From positions 43,104,586 through 43,168,585 of the forward strand of contig CM060174.1 in assembly GCA_030549775.1 (NCBI GenBank): DNA of 64,000 nt, in the 5' to 3' direction. The translations under genes and the position numbers were made by a program. Shown here one piece after another: positions 51,701 through 61,228 of the stretch. Source of the stretch: Tamarix chinensis. Its lineage: Eukaryota > Streptophyta > Magnoliopsida > Caryophyllales > Tamaricaceae. A model generated the notes under the pieces. That model worked only from the letters and a program-made list of their open reading frames with translations. It did no database searches and had not been told where the DNA came from. How positions within the stretch are numbered: the stretch's first letter is position 1; every line of letters begins with the position of its first letter.

Positions 51701-54700
51701 GCCATGGAACATCCCCAAGGCAGTTTGAAACAAGCCATTGCCAAAAATCCTTTCTTTAATTACCATCATTATAAGCATAGATAATGGTAAGAAAATATTG
51801 GAGGATCCCATCTCTTCAGATTACTTTGCATAGTAGACCCTATGCGTGAGTAGTTATAACTTGAACCCACCAATGATTAGAATCCCATCCCAACCATACC
51901 CTCCCATTATAGTAATAGTCATAATTATGTATCCATTACCAATTATGCATCATAACCTTACTCACTTTATTCATATTCTCAACCTTGACTCTAGTATCTA
52001 CTATGCCAACCACAGTCAACTTATAGTCCCTACTCCAATCTTCTAAAGCTTGTTTTTTTATTGGGGAGGGGGGGACCATTTAGCCCCCTAACATTCCAAC
52101 ATCCAATCTTCATGAGAGTTGGAATTGGATATGACAATCAAGAAGAAAATGCACCTCCTTTGCTCTTAGTCTACATGTCACTACTATACACTTAAGGTCA
52201 AGATCAATCTCAGTATGATCACTTAGTAAGTGCTCCACATCTCGAGGCAATTCACCATAACCTTACATAGGTCCTTTATCTTTTGAGCTTTTCATCCTCT
52301 GTTCACTGGTCACCGTAGCTAACATGTTAGGTCTAGAGGGTTTAATCACGGGTACTAGTGTGGCATTAGAACATACAACAAGGTTATTAACAAGTGATGG
52401 TCTTTGGGTCAATCTTGGCTAATGGTGCTTTTGCATCTTGGTTTATCTTCAATCATCGACCATTACCCATTTTCTTTTCCGTTGTCCACCTTGAGCATGA
52501 GTTCTTGGGCACTGGTCAAACATATGTCCAGATTGGTGACCAGTGGCGGAGCCAGGGCTTCTGCATGGTGTCCCGGGACACCACGGAGCCCTGGCTAGAA
52601 AATAAAAATTTTGCTTGTTTTTTAGGTATTAGATATATATAATATTTGTAGGAAACCATAACAAAGAATTAAAATGGATGAATGGTCAGGCAAGTAGGTT
52701 TCCGTGTATCGACGTCCGAAGGTCACAGGATCAAGTCCCGGGGTCGTTTTATTTTGAATTTTTTTCACATCATCAAAACAACGTCATTTTGATGATTTTC
52801 CCCCCCAAAACCCTTACCCTCCTGGCCTCCTCTTCGACCCTTGTTGCTTCAATGCTTCGACCGTTGTTGCTTGCCTGCTTGACTGCTTCGAGTGTTCGAT
52901 CCTCTCGACCAGAAGCCTGGACGCACGCGGGACGCCGCCTGGACAACACACACTAACGGTGTCGAAGCTCGCTGTTTCTGCCTCCGAACGCCACCATTTC
53001 TTCTTCTTCCAGCCTGCTGTGGAGTGTGGACGACCTGTGTGTGGTGCAGTTGCTGAGTCGCTTGCTGCCGCCTGCCGCCGCCTGTCGCCGCTACCACTGA
53101 TCTCAACCCTCGACCGCCGCCACCGGAGCCAAGAACCAAGAGCAAAAGCTGCCAAGTCTGTTGTCTACTTGCCTTCAACCGAGCCACTCAGCCACAAGGT
53201 AAAATTTAGTTTGTTAATTTTTAGTTTGTTAAATTATTTATCATAAATTTATAAATTTGTGAAATTAGAATGCAGTTAATTTGTTTATATTTATTGTATT
53301 AATTGATTACATTTTTTAGTTTATAGAAATTCTAATTTATCTTATTAATGTAGAAAATAGAAATTGGCTTATTAATTAGGTAGAAATCAAATTTTTTAGA
53401 TTTATAGATTGAATTGTTTAATTTATTAGTTAGTTTTTGAATTAGTTCGTTATAAAATTATATTATCAATTAAGTTTTAGTAAATTCCTTAGTTAATTCA
53501 TTAAATTGTTTGATAAGTGATTCTAGTAAATAAATTGATTAGTGATTCTAAATATTTGATATTGTTATTATTAAATATGGATATTTCCTTTATCATTTTT
53601 ATAATATGTTTATTGTTTGATAAGTCGTTTGAGTTTTAATTGAAAGACACAAAATCAAGCTAATTATTTTAGTCACTAAATTGTATGAAATAAATTACCC
53701 CAATTATCGATAATTTTTTTAAGATCAAGGTATAAAATTTAATGAGAAATCGGTAAGTGAATATATTCTTATGATAATTGCAAATACATTTGTATTTGAT
53801 GTCATTTGCAGTAAAACTTATAGCTAATATGAAAATTTTTTTTAAAAAAATATTGAAAAAAATATGTATTAATTTTGTGTGTTTATACATGACACTACGG
53901 GGACACCATGGGATTGAAAGTCTAGCTCCGCCACTGTTGGTGACAGTAATTGTAACAAGGTGGTTGTCATTCAAATTCAATCCTCTGCCTAAGAATGGTT
54001 CCGTCTGGCTTCTAAACATGCACAAAAGTAGGTAGGCTTTATGAGTACCAACTTCTTCCAAGACACATGCATAAGACACACATCCTTTGGCGGTGATTGA
54101 GTCCACACCTATAGGCCTCCCCACACAATGGCTAATTTAGCTTAGAATTTCAAGTGATCGTAAGGTTAAAGGAAGAGCAGGCAGCTTCATCCAAAGTGGG
54201 AGAAATTGAAATTCACTTCTTGTGAAGACAAAATCAAGATGTCAATGTTTAAGAAGAAAAGGCCTATTGAAATAAGTCCAACATCCACCATCAATAATAG
54301 AGTTACTAGGATTTGAATTTTGTTTCAAAAAGAAAGTCGCTTTGAAAAAGTCAATATCCAAATTCAATTTCTCCTCTAACTTTTTATCTTTTATTATCTA
54401 TACATTAATTGCTTTATTATTTTCCAATAACAAGTAAAAGTAATATTAAGGTTAATTTTATTAGTTTCTCAAAATTATACAAATTGCTAAAAAAATGGAA
54501 CAAAGGGAGTATTAAATTTATACACACATGCTATTACACCAATGTTACTGCTTTTATAGTGTTATATGTACTTTTTACTTATTTTATTTTTATTGTTTTG
54601 AACAGTCTGCCACTGAACAAGGAAATGAGGGGAGTGAGGCTGCATAGCCACCAATGGCGAGCATTTCATATAGGTCTTGTTGTTGTTGTACTCTACTATG

Positions 54701-55859
54701 AAATTTATCTAATAAGAAAGAGGGCCTTTAGTTGCGAGATGCATTCTTGAAGTTGAATTCCTGCCCATAAAACAATACAATGTATCCCATACTCTCGCCA
54801 CAAACACATTCGTTAGTAACTGGAACCTTCAAAATTACTATCTTAATATGTATAATCTATAAAAGCTAAAATCAAGGAACTCTAATTTCCGCCCAGAAGG
54901 TCCAATTTGCCTCTAAGGCAGCTAGTGTGATGGATATTAAATTCCGGTAACCTATGGTAGGCCATCAAAGGCATTTGAATTCTACTTTTGATGCAACTAA
55001 GACTCTCCGTATTACTCATTTGTATACTCCAATGAACAAGGAAAACGAGGTCAATCAATCTTGATCCAAGTTTTGAAGTTTTACTACGAAATTGTTAATG
55101 CTAGCCGAAAAATATATCGAATGGAGAAGGGAGCAAGGAATGCCTACAAAATGCTAGAATAATGATGGGTGTGAAACGTCATATATGCTGTTTAATAGAT
55201 AGGATTAAGTCACCTTAATCAATCAAAGTAACAGATCAATGCGATCTAAAGGCAACATTTTGGACAAACCCGACAGATTTAAAGCAGCTATAAAGTTCAT
55301 AATTCTAATTTTATCCAAATAAAAATATGGTTATTGGGGCCACAAATTAGGTCACCACCCAACCTTTTTTTAGACCTGTGAAACCAACGTAACACTGTTG
55401 TATTACACACGTTCAAAATTAGACAGTAAAACTAATTTTAATCAAACTGACCTGCCAAACTGAGCAACCGGTATCATGAAGCCAATCAAGAAACTGAAAA
55501 ACCTGCTCCCCGAAATCGCCTATGCCATGAGGTCCAGGCAATGATGTAGGATGCAAAAGAAAGCCGGCTCTTCGACAGTCTTCAGGATCAGGCTTGGGCA
55601 AATAATCGGCGTAATTGATCGGTAAGTCCTCGCCGGTGACAACATCAGATATGTCAGTGGAAACCGAGTCATTAACTGTACCCGCAAGGGAAAGCAATTG
55701 CAAAGCCGAATTGGCGGCAGAGGATGAAACAGGGAAAGTCATGGCAACTGAACTGGTGGCAGAGAGATGAGAAAAGGGGGAAGGGTAGTGGGTAAAACGG
55801 AGAAGTCGACGGAAACAAAGAGGAGATGGTGGAAGAAGAAAGAGAGGATTGAGAGCCAT
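29351..55859 (-). CDS. DPE1: 4-alpha-glucanotransferase, plastidial (disproportionating enzyme, GH77); last exon outside window
   Basis: DPE1 moves glucan units between malto-oligosaccharides in the plastid stroma during starch breakdown. Exons: 55859-55452, 48363-48313, 36469-36381, 36294-36234, 35261-35183, 33142-33006, 32910-32752, 32403-32327, 30737-30598, 30514-30483, 30414-30340, 30168-30096, 30005-29917, 29637-29593, 29503-29351. All junctions are GT-AG with matching phase and give 556 open codons. The first ~50 residues are Ser/Pro-rich with few acids, as in a transit peptide. GH77 landmarks: RRAGFLLHPTSLPGP; VLPLVPPDEGGSPY; GDMPIYVGYHSADVWAN; nucleophile Asp about 387 in FRIDHFRGF; acid/base Glu about 434 in NIIAEDL; third Asp about 487 in GTHDNDT. 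The final segment (family FGNWxWRI...) is absent, so a last exon of about 20-30 codons is expected below position 1 or has been lost. I chose ATG 55859 because it begins the transit peptide in good context (CGCCCATGGC). Confidence 0.93.
30738..32326. other. DPE1 intron 8
   Basis: 1589 bp of ordinary intron-like sequence with no recognisable element. The open frames in it are short and unsupported. Confidence 0.6.
33720..34038. mobile_element. Non-autonomous hAT MITE (319 bp), relative of the 6.9-kb element
   Basis: An 8-bp duplication GTAAGGAC flanks it (33712-33719 and 34039-34046). The left end has the same CGCGGTCGCGGTTGCG zone as 5980-6030. The right end has the same CGATAAATATCGG / GCGTATCGG zone and terminates TTTAATTGTATG, like the 6.9-kb element. 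It is an internal-deletion derivative inside DPE1 intron 5. Confidence 0.93.
34180..34637. mobile_element. Tourist-like MITE (PIF/Harbinger type)
   Basis: About 458 bp. The left end GGGGTGTATGTTTAGTGGGAATA and the complement of the right end share GTGGGAATA. Many GGAATGGGAA / ATTCCCATTCC tracts face each other. A TAA lies next to each end, as expected for Harbinger 3-bp duplications. It lies in DPE1 intron 5, 140 bp from the hAT MITE. Confidence 0.65.
34638..35182. other. DPE1 intron 5, remainder
   Basis: No gene or repeat boundary recognised. A (GA)n tract lies at about 35160-35173, close to the donor of exon 5. Confidence 0.5.
37560..37850 (+). pseudogene. Ty1/copia fragment (gag-pre-integrase region)
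   Basis: VLHVPKLTNNIVSIQKIT, then KWHVNFYPSYCNFQ and ELYYLE, match the segment before integrase in copia polyproteins. It lies in DPE1 intron 2, opposite in sense to the gene. The rest of the element follows at about 39180 after an inserted decayed hAT derivative. Confidence 0.85.
37923..38456. mobile_element. Decayed member of the 6.9-kb hAT family, inverted
   Basis: The left end CATACAATCAAAT is like the terminus of the 6.9-kb element. Reading the right end in reverse complement (38456 downward) gives the same order of motifs as 5990-6070, but with most CG changed to TG or CA (for example GTGTCGTGGTATTGG for GTGTCGCGGTATCGG). No clean 8-bp duplication remains. Confidence 0.75.
39181..39890 (+). 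pseudogene. Ty1/copia reverse transcriptase fragment
   Basis: EEMDALKKNK starts the usual copia RT lead-in near 39355, with stops. It is followed by DWKLHQYDVKNAFLKENLDE and EEIYI near 39570-39650. The DVKNAFL motif is diagnostic. The catalytic YVDD region is absent or too degraded to see. It is the downstream part of the element that begins at 37560. Confidence 0.8.
39891..42630. other. DPE1 intron 2, AT-rich part
   Basis: AT-rich DNA with A- and T-runs (40560-41200). Short open frames at 41438-41656, 41935-42174 and 42311-42622 do not resemble any protein I know. No element boundary was found. Confidence 0.45.
42640..43310 (+). repeat. LTR-like stretch with TATATAAG promoter
   Basis: It starts near TGTAACCATATTTG. 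It has CCTATATAAGGGG at 42850 followed by a leader, and ends before a decayed GGTATACGCAATC that resembles a tRNA-Met primer site (about 43298). No second LTR or duplication was found, so this is a tentative solo or truncated LTR. Confidence 0.35.
43311..44565. other. DPE1 intron 2, unassigned
   Basis: Contains an open frame at 43536-43799 and a GAAGAAGAAGAAGA tract (43338-43352). I recognise no domain. It could be internal sequence of a retroelement whose LTR is at 42640. Confidence 0.35.
44566..47740 (+). repeat. Probable long solo LTR beginning TGTAATACCCC
   Basis: TGTAATACCCCAAAAATC is the common start of long plant gypsy LTRs. A CT-rich leader-like zone follows at 45040-45400, and no ORF is present over 3 kb. 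The right end is not defined and no duplication was confirmed. Confidence 0.4.
48313..48363 (-). CDS. DPE1: DPE1 exon 2 (51-bp micro-exon)
   Basis: Seventeen codons, VLPLVPPDEGGSPYAGQ, with an acceptor CTTACAG and donor GTGCGC. Its conserved sequence and phase-0 borders place it between introns of 7.1 and 11.8 kb. Confidence 0.93.
52541..53936. mobile_element. hAT-like element, 1.4 kb, inserted in LINE ORF1
   Basis: An 8-bp duplication TTGGTGAC flanks it (52533-52540 and 53937-53944). The ends are CAGTGGCGGAGC and, in complement, CAGTGGCGGAGC. Inner matches CATGGTGTCCC / GGGACACCATG extend the inverted ends. Inside is a GC-rich leader-like block (52800-53200) ending in CACAAGGTAAAATTT, which looks like an exon-intron border, then AT-rich DNA. 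No transposase is present. Confidence 0.9.
53945..54400 (-). pseudogene. LINE ORF1 N-terminal part
   Basis: The minus-strand frame includes LPALPLTLR, GRPIGVDSITAKGCVSYA and RGLNLNDNHLVT, matching the DUF4283 region that precedes the zinc knuckle in plant L1 ORF1. The hAT-like element interrupts the knuckle directly downstream. Confidence 0.7.
54401..55451. other. DPE1 intron 1, proximal part
   Basis: Intron sequence next to exon 1. An open frame at 54409-54750 is AT-rich and unsupported. No repeat boundary was recognised. Confidence 0.5.
55452..55859 (-). CDS. DPE1: DPE1 exon 1 (transit peptide and GH77 start)
   Basis: 136 codons from MALNPLFLLPP through SSAANSALQL to HDTGCSVWQ, then donor GTCAGT. 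The reading frame is open four codons further upstream, but that start would be GTG, so ATG 55859 is preferred. Confidence 0.93.
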
Positions 55860-56010
55860 GGGCGCGAGCACTTACACTGATTTCAGTGTAGTGAGGACAG
55901 AGTAGTGGAATCGACGAAGAACGATAACGATGGAAAAATGAAAATTGGAAACAATAGGTACGCGGTACACTTGGTTGACACTTACACATCATCGGCATAT
56001 TCCACTTTTT
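55860..56010 (-). promoter_or_regulatory. DPE1: DPE1 5' UTR and proximal promoter
   Basis: Upstream of the ATG is pyrimidine-rich DNA (GTTATCGTTCTTCGTCG, then CTCTGTCCTCACTACAC in sense orientation), which suits a 5' UTR. No TATA box is evident in the first 150 bp. A/T homopolymer tracts begin at about 56003, so the promoter may be bordered by repeat DNA. Confidence 0.5.
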
Positions 56011-56640
56011 TTTTCAAAAAAAAAAAAAAGTTTGATTTAAGAAAAGTAAGAAGAAAAGGAAAATTAGAAGAAAAGAAAAATAAAGAAAAAATTAAGAGAA
56101 ATTATTTTTTTTTTGTTTGACTGTTAGAAAAATTTTTGTAGAAAAGTAAACTTTTGGAAAATATTTTTAGTGTTTGATGTGTAGAAAGAAAATTTTGAGA
56201 AAAGCTTAATGTTATTAATTAAATTTTTTATACATTTAATAAAAATAAAAATATTATATTGATGTACAAAAATTTTTATAAAGTTTATAATAAATTATAA
56301 AAAATTGTATGAACTCAATACTAATTTCAAATTTTTTTTAGAAAAATTCTAAAATATTACATGCATAACTAAGCATACTTTTTTTTAAAATATTTGTAAA
56401 ATATCAATAACATTCAAAACTTCCTACTAATAAAAATGAAATAAAATAAAATAAAATAAATTATCCTACTTTACTCACCAATGTAAGAATTTAAAAATCA
56501 AAACTCATACAAACCAAGAAAGCTTCTAAGCATTAATATATCAAGATCTCCAAAAACAAAACAAAAAAATAACAAAGTGCATTAACAATTTATAGTTATT
56601 AGTTACTAATTAAACAAGTTAGAGTGATACATTAGGATCA
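56011..56640. other. AT-rich spacer upstream of DPE1
   Basis: A- and T-runs and a GAAAA-rich tract (56035-56110). No gene is seen. It may hold the 3' end of the neighbouring Harbinger element. Confidence 0.4.
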
Positions 56641-57715
56641 TCAAAAATGTTATAACTGAACTCCACGCAAAACTATATGGCTCTATCCTCGGGTGGAAGA
56701 CTAAGAAATTTACGAGTGTCACTAATATTTGCTGCAAGCTTAGTATAGATTTCTACGGCTGGAATTTTCTTTAACCATTCCACCTTTTTAAGCTCAAAAT
56801 ATAGCTCAAATTCAATAAAATTACGCAAATTTTCTTTATCAAGAGTTGTTGCAACTGCATTGATCCCTTATTTTAGAGCCTTCATCTCTTTTGATACATA
56901 ATCTCTTAAGTTTATTTTCTTTATGGTTCTTGATACAAATGCACCGGCCAAAGGAGAGGTAACTTCATTATGTTGTTCTTACTCGGTGCTTTAATCATTA
57001 GCTATTGGTTCTTTATGTTGTTGTCTCTCTAAGCACATATGCCTTTCTTTCGGACCAATGGACAAATTTTGAGTTACTCGATCCTTGCCAAATAAAATAT
57101 CCAACCTATGATAATTTTGAAAAGGCCTATAGTAAAGCGGTTTGGCATTAGGATGAGCCTACAACAAAATAGTAATTTACATAAATTTAGAAACAGTAAT
57201 AGTTAGCAATGACAATAATGAAATAACATTCCACAAGGATGAAGGAAAACCAATACAAATACTTTGTCTATAATATACAAGAATGAGAAGGTTTAACACT
57301 TACCAATATATACATTTTCCAAAATGTTGCATCGGTTTCCACCATTTGAGTAGATTGATTAAAATCAAACCCACTCACTTGCAAGACTGTAGATGCCAAA
57401 GCATAACTCTTCTTTAGGAGTCTTGATTTGGTTCTTTATATGGTTAATCGAGCAACCATGCCCAAACTCAGCACTAACCCCTTTAGCAACATTAGTATAT
57501 GCCATTCTTGAAAATGAACCACCTATTTTCTGACCTAAGTGCATCTAATTAGTCAATAAATATATCAGAAATGTATCCATGTCTTCATCCTAAGTCAAAT
57601 TTAATATAGGAGCAAACACTCAAGATTTGACATTCATTATTATAGAACCAATTTTTCTTCATTTAGAAAGGATCTCCCACAAAATTGAAGACAAATATAT
57701 GGTTATGTTGCTAGT
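56640..57715 (-). pseudogene. PIF/Harbinger ORF1-like (Myb/SANT-type) remnant
   Basis: The minus strand near 57600-57400 reads DEDMDTFLIYLLTN, a stop, then HLGQKIGGSFSRMAYTNVAK and HIKNQIKTPKEEL. This is the pattern of the Myb/SANT-like DNA-binding domain of Harbinger ORF1 (L..Q...GNK.G..F....W..V). Several stops break it. It is paired with the transposase remnant at 58930-59883 on the same strand, as in complete Harbinger elements. Confidence 0.65.
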
Positions 57716-58190
57716 AATAGATAAAACGTATCATACAAGATACTAGGCGTATATGTGCATGTGCATGGCATGCATAGAGCGCATGGCTATGTGCATGGGA
57801 GAATTAATATGCAACTTGGATGTGCATATTAATTGATTTAATTAATTAATAAATTAGTAGAGTTAGAGATTAACTAGAGAATAAAGAAGCATAAATCTAC
57901 AATTTTGAAGAATATTCTATATTCTAGTATCTTTTAGCTAGGAATATTTTGAAGAATTATAGATTTTAGCTAGTATCTTATAATTGGTAGCCTTGGCTAT
58001 ATAAAGCCATAGAACCCACGATTGGAGATAGATCGTGCATTGAATTGAAATTGAATGCAAATATTGCTATTGAATTCTGTGTGAGTTCAACTCAAGTTTA
58101 ATCGAATCTATGTAAATGATTAATCTTAAAACCCTTAATCTCTTCATTTGTGTGAATTAGAGATTAAGTGCTATCTTTTCTAAACTCCAT
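57716..58190 (+). repeat. LTR-like insertion in the Harbinger element
   Basis: GGCTATATAAAGCC at about 57992 is a strong TATA-type box. A leader follows with ATTGAATTGAAATTGAATGC, which resembles a short copia LTR. It interrupts the Harbinger ORF1 region. The ends and duplication are not resolved. Confidence 0.35.
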
Positions 58191-58925
58191 AACCCACATC
58201 CTTCTAGCCATATCCATCATCCAAACACATCTTAAAATCAAAGCCCTAATTTGAAAAACCCTAGCCCAAATTTACCATTCAAAACCCTAACCCTAATTTT
58301 TGAAACTAACTCCTAACCCTAACCCATCATCTTCATTATCACATCATTATCGAATCATCATCATCATCATCATCTTATCAAATTTGAATCACCTTAATCA
58401 TTTACTCATCATCATCGAATCATCATCTCCATATTTGAATCATCATCATCATTATTCTATCATATTCGAACATCCTTATAGTTAATTCACCACTTTCAAA
58501 TCATCCCCTTCCTAATTACAACATAATCAAGCATTAGTTTTACAAATTTGATAAACTCCATATTCCCACACACATTAAAAAATTTCTTCTCATTTGATGA
58601 TGTGTTACCACCAATGGGTTCCTGCACAAAAAATTATAAACTATCCTAAAATCATAACTTATTAGATAATCAATAACACAAATAATATAAAAACTAATAT
58701 AAGAATTTTGATTTCAAGTACATTTTCATTTAGAACACTTGTTGAATATAAATTTTCCCTACATGAATTTAACAATAATATCTTTACCATTAGCTATTTA
58801 AACTATCTCTCCACATTGAAGTTATAATTTCGTCTCCTAATTGCTCGGCTTCTTGACACTATTCTACTAATCTTGATGGCATATCATCTACTTGGGTGTT
58901 AACAATTCTTATCTCATTATCAACC
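58191..58925. other. Harbinger interior, non-coding, with CAT microsatellite
   Basis: CCCTAA-like words at 58260-58325 and an imperfect (CAT)n tract at 58326-58460. No protein is seen apart from the decayed transposase C-terminus starting near 58925. Confidence 0.45.
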
Positions 58926-59883
58926 TCCAAAATTAATCTTTCATCTGGATGTACTCCCATGAGATAGTTATGTAAAATGCATTAAGCTAAAACCATGTCT
59001 GCTTGAGTTTGAACAGGATAGAATGGTTCAATTCCACTTCCTAATATTGGAAAGCATTTCCTTAAAACACCAAATGTCCTCTCAATAACATTTCTTAAGG
59101 AAGCATGCCTTAGATTGAAAAACTTCCTTGCATTATGAGGACATTGAATGCTATATTCCTTGAGATGGTATCGTGGATTACGATAGGGTGTAATAAATCC
59201 ATTCTTCAACTGAAAACCCACATCGCCTAAATAAAATTTATCCGATATCACTATCAATCTATCCATGTCCCTAGATAAAGCATTGTTTAGTATCCTTAAA
59301 TTAGATGTCGATCCTCCCCATCCCGGCAACACATATAAAAACTTTAATTCAAAAGAGAAAACATCTAACACATTTTAGGTTAGAAAATCCTTTATGCCAT
59401 GATATCTTTATACCACATTATTTGGTACTTTCACATGAAAGTGTGATCCATGAATTACTCCAACATAATCCTATGTCAAAATTTCAAAAAAATTTATTAA
59501 AAAATTCAATTTATAATGTATACTTAGTCATTTATTTAATAATATTATGATACCTTAAAAGATAGCCAAAATTTTGAGCAACTAGATATTTTAAGAGGAT
59601 AGTGAGATCCATTAGATTGTTTCACCACTTAGTGGAAATGTCGACTTACTATTTCACCGGACCACTAGAAGTATGATTTTACCGACTAATTTCTTCTATT
59701 ATGACTTATAATATTGAGAAACATGACCAGTATTTCCTCTACATAGCTAGAATGAGTATCACTCATTCTCCCAAAATTCCTCAATATTGATACAAGCCTA
59801 GCAAAAGCCTCCTTTCCCATCCTCAACTGGTTATGGCAATCATTATCTTTTCCAATGTAAGTCGATCTAAAAGAGCTTGTCAC
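58926..59883 (-). pseudogene. PIF/Harbinger transposase (DDE_Tnp_4), decayed
   Basis: The N-terminal part (59883-59686) reads RMGKEAFARLVSILRNFG and SYVEEILVMFLNIISHN. The nuclease part reads IHGSHFHVKVP (family IDGTH: the first catalytic Asp is His here). It continues with VLPGWGGSTSNLRILNNALS, then YLGDVGFQLKNGFITPYR (second Asp kept) and LRNVIERTFGVLRK (Glu kept). A TAA lies just before the C-terminal NFL-like remnant. The lost Asp and the stops make it inactive. Confidence 0.85.
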
Positions 59884-61013
59884 TTATAATCTCCCAATAG
59901 AAAAAGATATTTATCAACATAATTATTAGGAAAAACCAAAGATAATAAAGTAGCAGCATATGCTCCATATGTGACCACACATACTACTGCCAATTTTCTT
60001 AATTTATCCCACTTCTCAATCAAGTTAGTCTAATATAACATGATCAAGAAAAAAATGTTTAAGAAAATTAACCATACATGCCCATTATGACAATTATGTG
60101 GCTAAATGATTCAAACAACAATAATGGAGAAAAACGGTGTTTGTAGTGGAGATGGTGGTGGAAGTTCTATCATTCCTCATCGATCACTCTCTTATTTTCT
60201 AGAAAAATTGTGCAACAGATCTTAAGAAAATGATACTTACTTCATTATTTTCTTCAAATTCCATGGTATCATTTGTATCAACATAATGGATTATTAGTAG
60301 ATTTCTCCAATGTTGGAATCTTGATCTTGACCTAAGATTTGATTCTTCACTAGCAGCCTTAATACATTAAAAATAAAGCAAACTCAACAAAAGATAATAT
60401 AGCATTTTATCAAGGATAAAATATGTATGTACCATAATAAATATTAATGTGCATGCACCATAGATTTTGGTCATTATTAAGTTGTTACTATTATTATAGT
60501 TAATAAATAGAAACTATAAAATGCTAAAATTTTTAATTGTATTATAAATAGTGGTTCCCAATATATATAAATGTATATATATATAATGCTGATAATTTAT
60601 GAGATAACTTAAAAGTTATCAAAATAAGCCTTAGCATCGTAGAAGTTTAATGGTTCATATTTCAGTGACAAACTGACAAATTAGATAATTTTTATTTTAA
60701 ATTTAATGATAATATGATTAATATTATTATGATCATTAATAATACTATTATTATAATTATAATATAATTAGTTTAATTATTACAATCAACTATTAGTATA
60801 TATAATTGTGAATTATGAATATGACTATTATTATTATTATAAATCTAACTATTAATATAATTTTACTTATTATAATTATTAATATAATTATGATAATTAA
60901 TATGATTAAAATTTTAATACTATAATTAGAATAATAATTATTATTGTTAGTCCTAGTGGGCCCCCTCAAAGGATGGAAAGATAGAAACAAATAAAAAAAT
61001 ATAATATTAAAAA
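59884..61013. other. AT-rich region right of the Harbinger element
   Basis: Probably includes the element's 5' end. The stretch 60540-60950 is almost pure A/T with ATT/AAT repeats. No gene is seen. Confidence 0.45.
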
Positions 61014-61164
61014 TCAAATGTATAATCTCCCTGCACCACTTGATTGTTTTACTTGTTTTTCCTTCACAAGCTTATATAACATTATTATTTTGGAGACCCA
61101 AGCCTTAATTAAGCCAACACCTATTTTGTTAGCATCCAACCAATGTAAACTATCAGTGGCATCC
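61014..61164 (-). pseudogene. Unidentified exon-like open frame
   Basis: A minus-strand frame (DATDSLHWLDANKIGVG, then LIKAWVSKIIMLYKLV) ends at TGA 61014-61016. It is preceded by a good acceptor (GTGTGTGCAG just above 61164). It has normal amino-acid composition within AT-rich repeats. I do not recognise the family. It may be an exon remnant of a host or transposon gene. Confidence 0.3.
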
Positions 61165-61228
61165 CTGCACACACAAAAAAATGGGGCATGTTTCATGGCC
61201 TAAGGGTCACCTTCCTCGATCCCCAAAT

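Larger units (their letters stand above)
49037..54400 (-). mobile_element. L1-type LINE, decayed, split by a hAT-like element
   Basis: Read on the minus strand from about 54400. ORF1 has a DUF4283-like segment (GRPIGVDSITAKG, VSYACVLEEV) and a zinc knuckle (CYNYCHQSGHMFDQCP, interrupted near the hAT insertion). ORF2 has endonuclease (LILGDFNMV near 51690), reverse transcriptase (LDMKKAYDFV near 50440; active site FSDY near 50310, where active elements have FADD) and the C-terminal RT-associated zinc region (PRHSFIFLLAIMERLQTKYRLL, 49520-49620). A T-run at 49037-49051 is the poly(A) tail. Stops and frameshifts are many. It fills most of DPE1 intron 1, in the same sense as the gene. Confidence 0.88.

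Noticed and set aside
58260..58325. CCCTAA words as a possible interstitial telomere
   Set aside because: Only a few imperfect, irregularly spaced units are present, not a tandem array.
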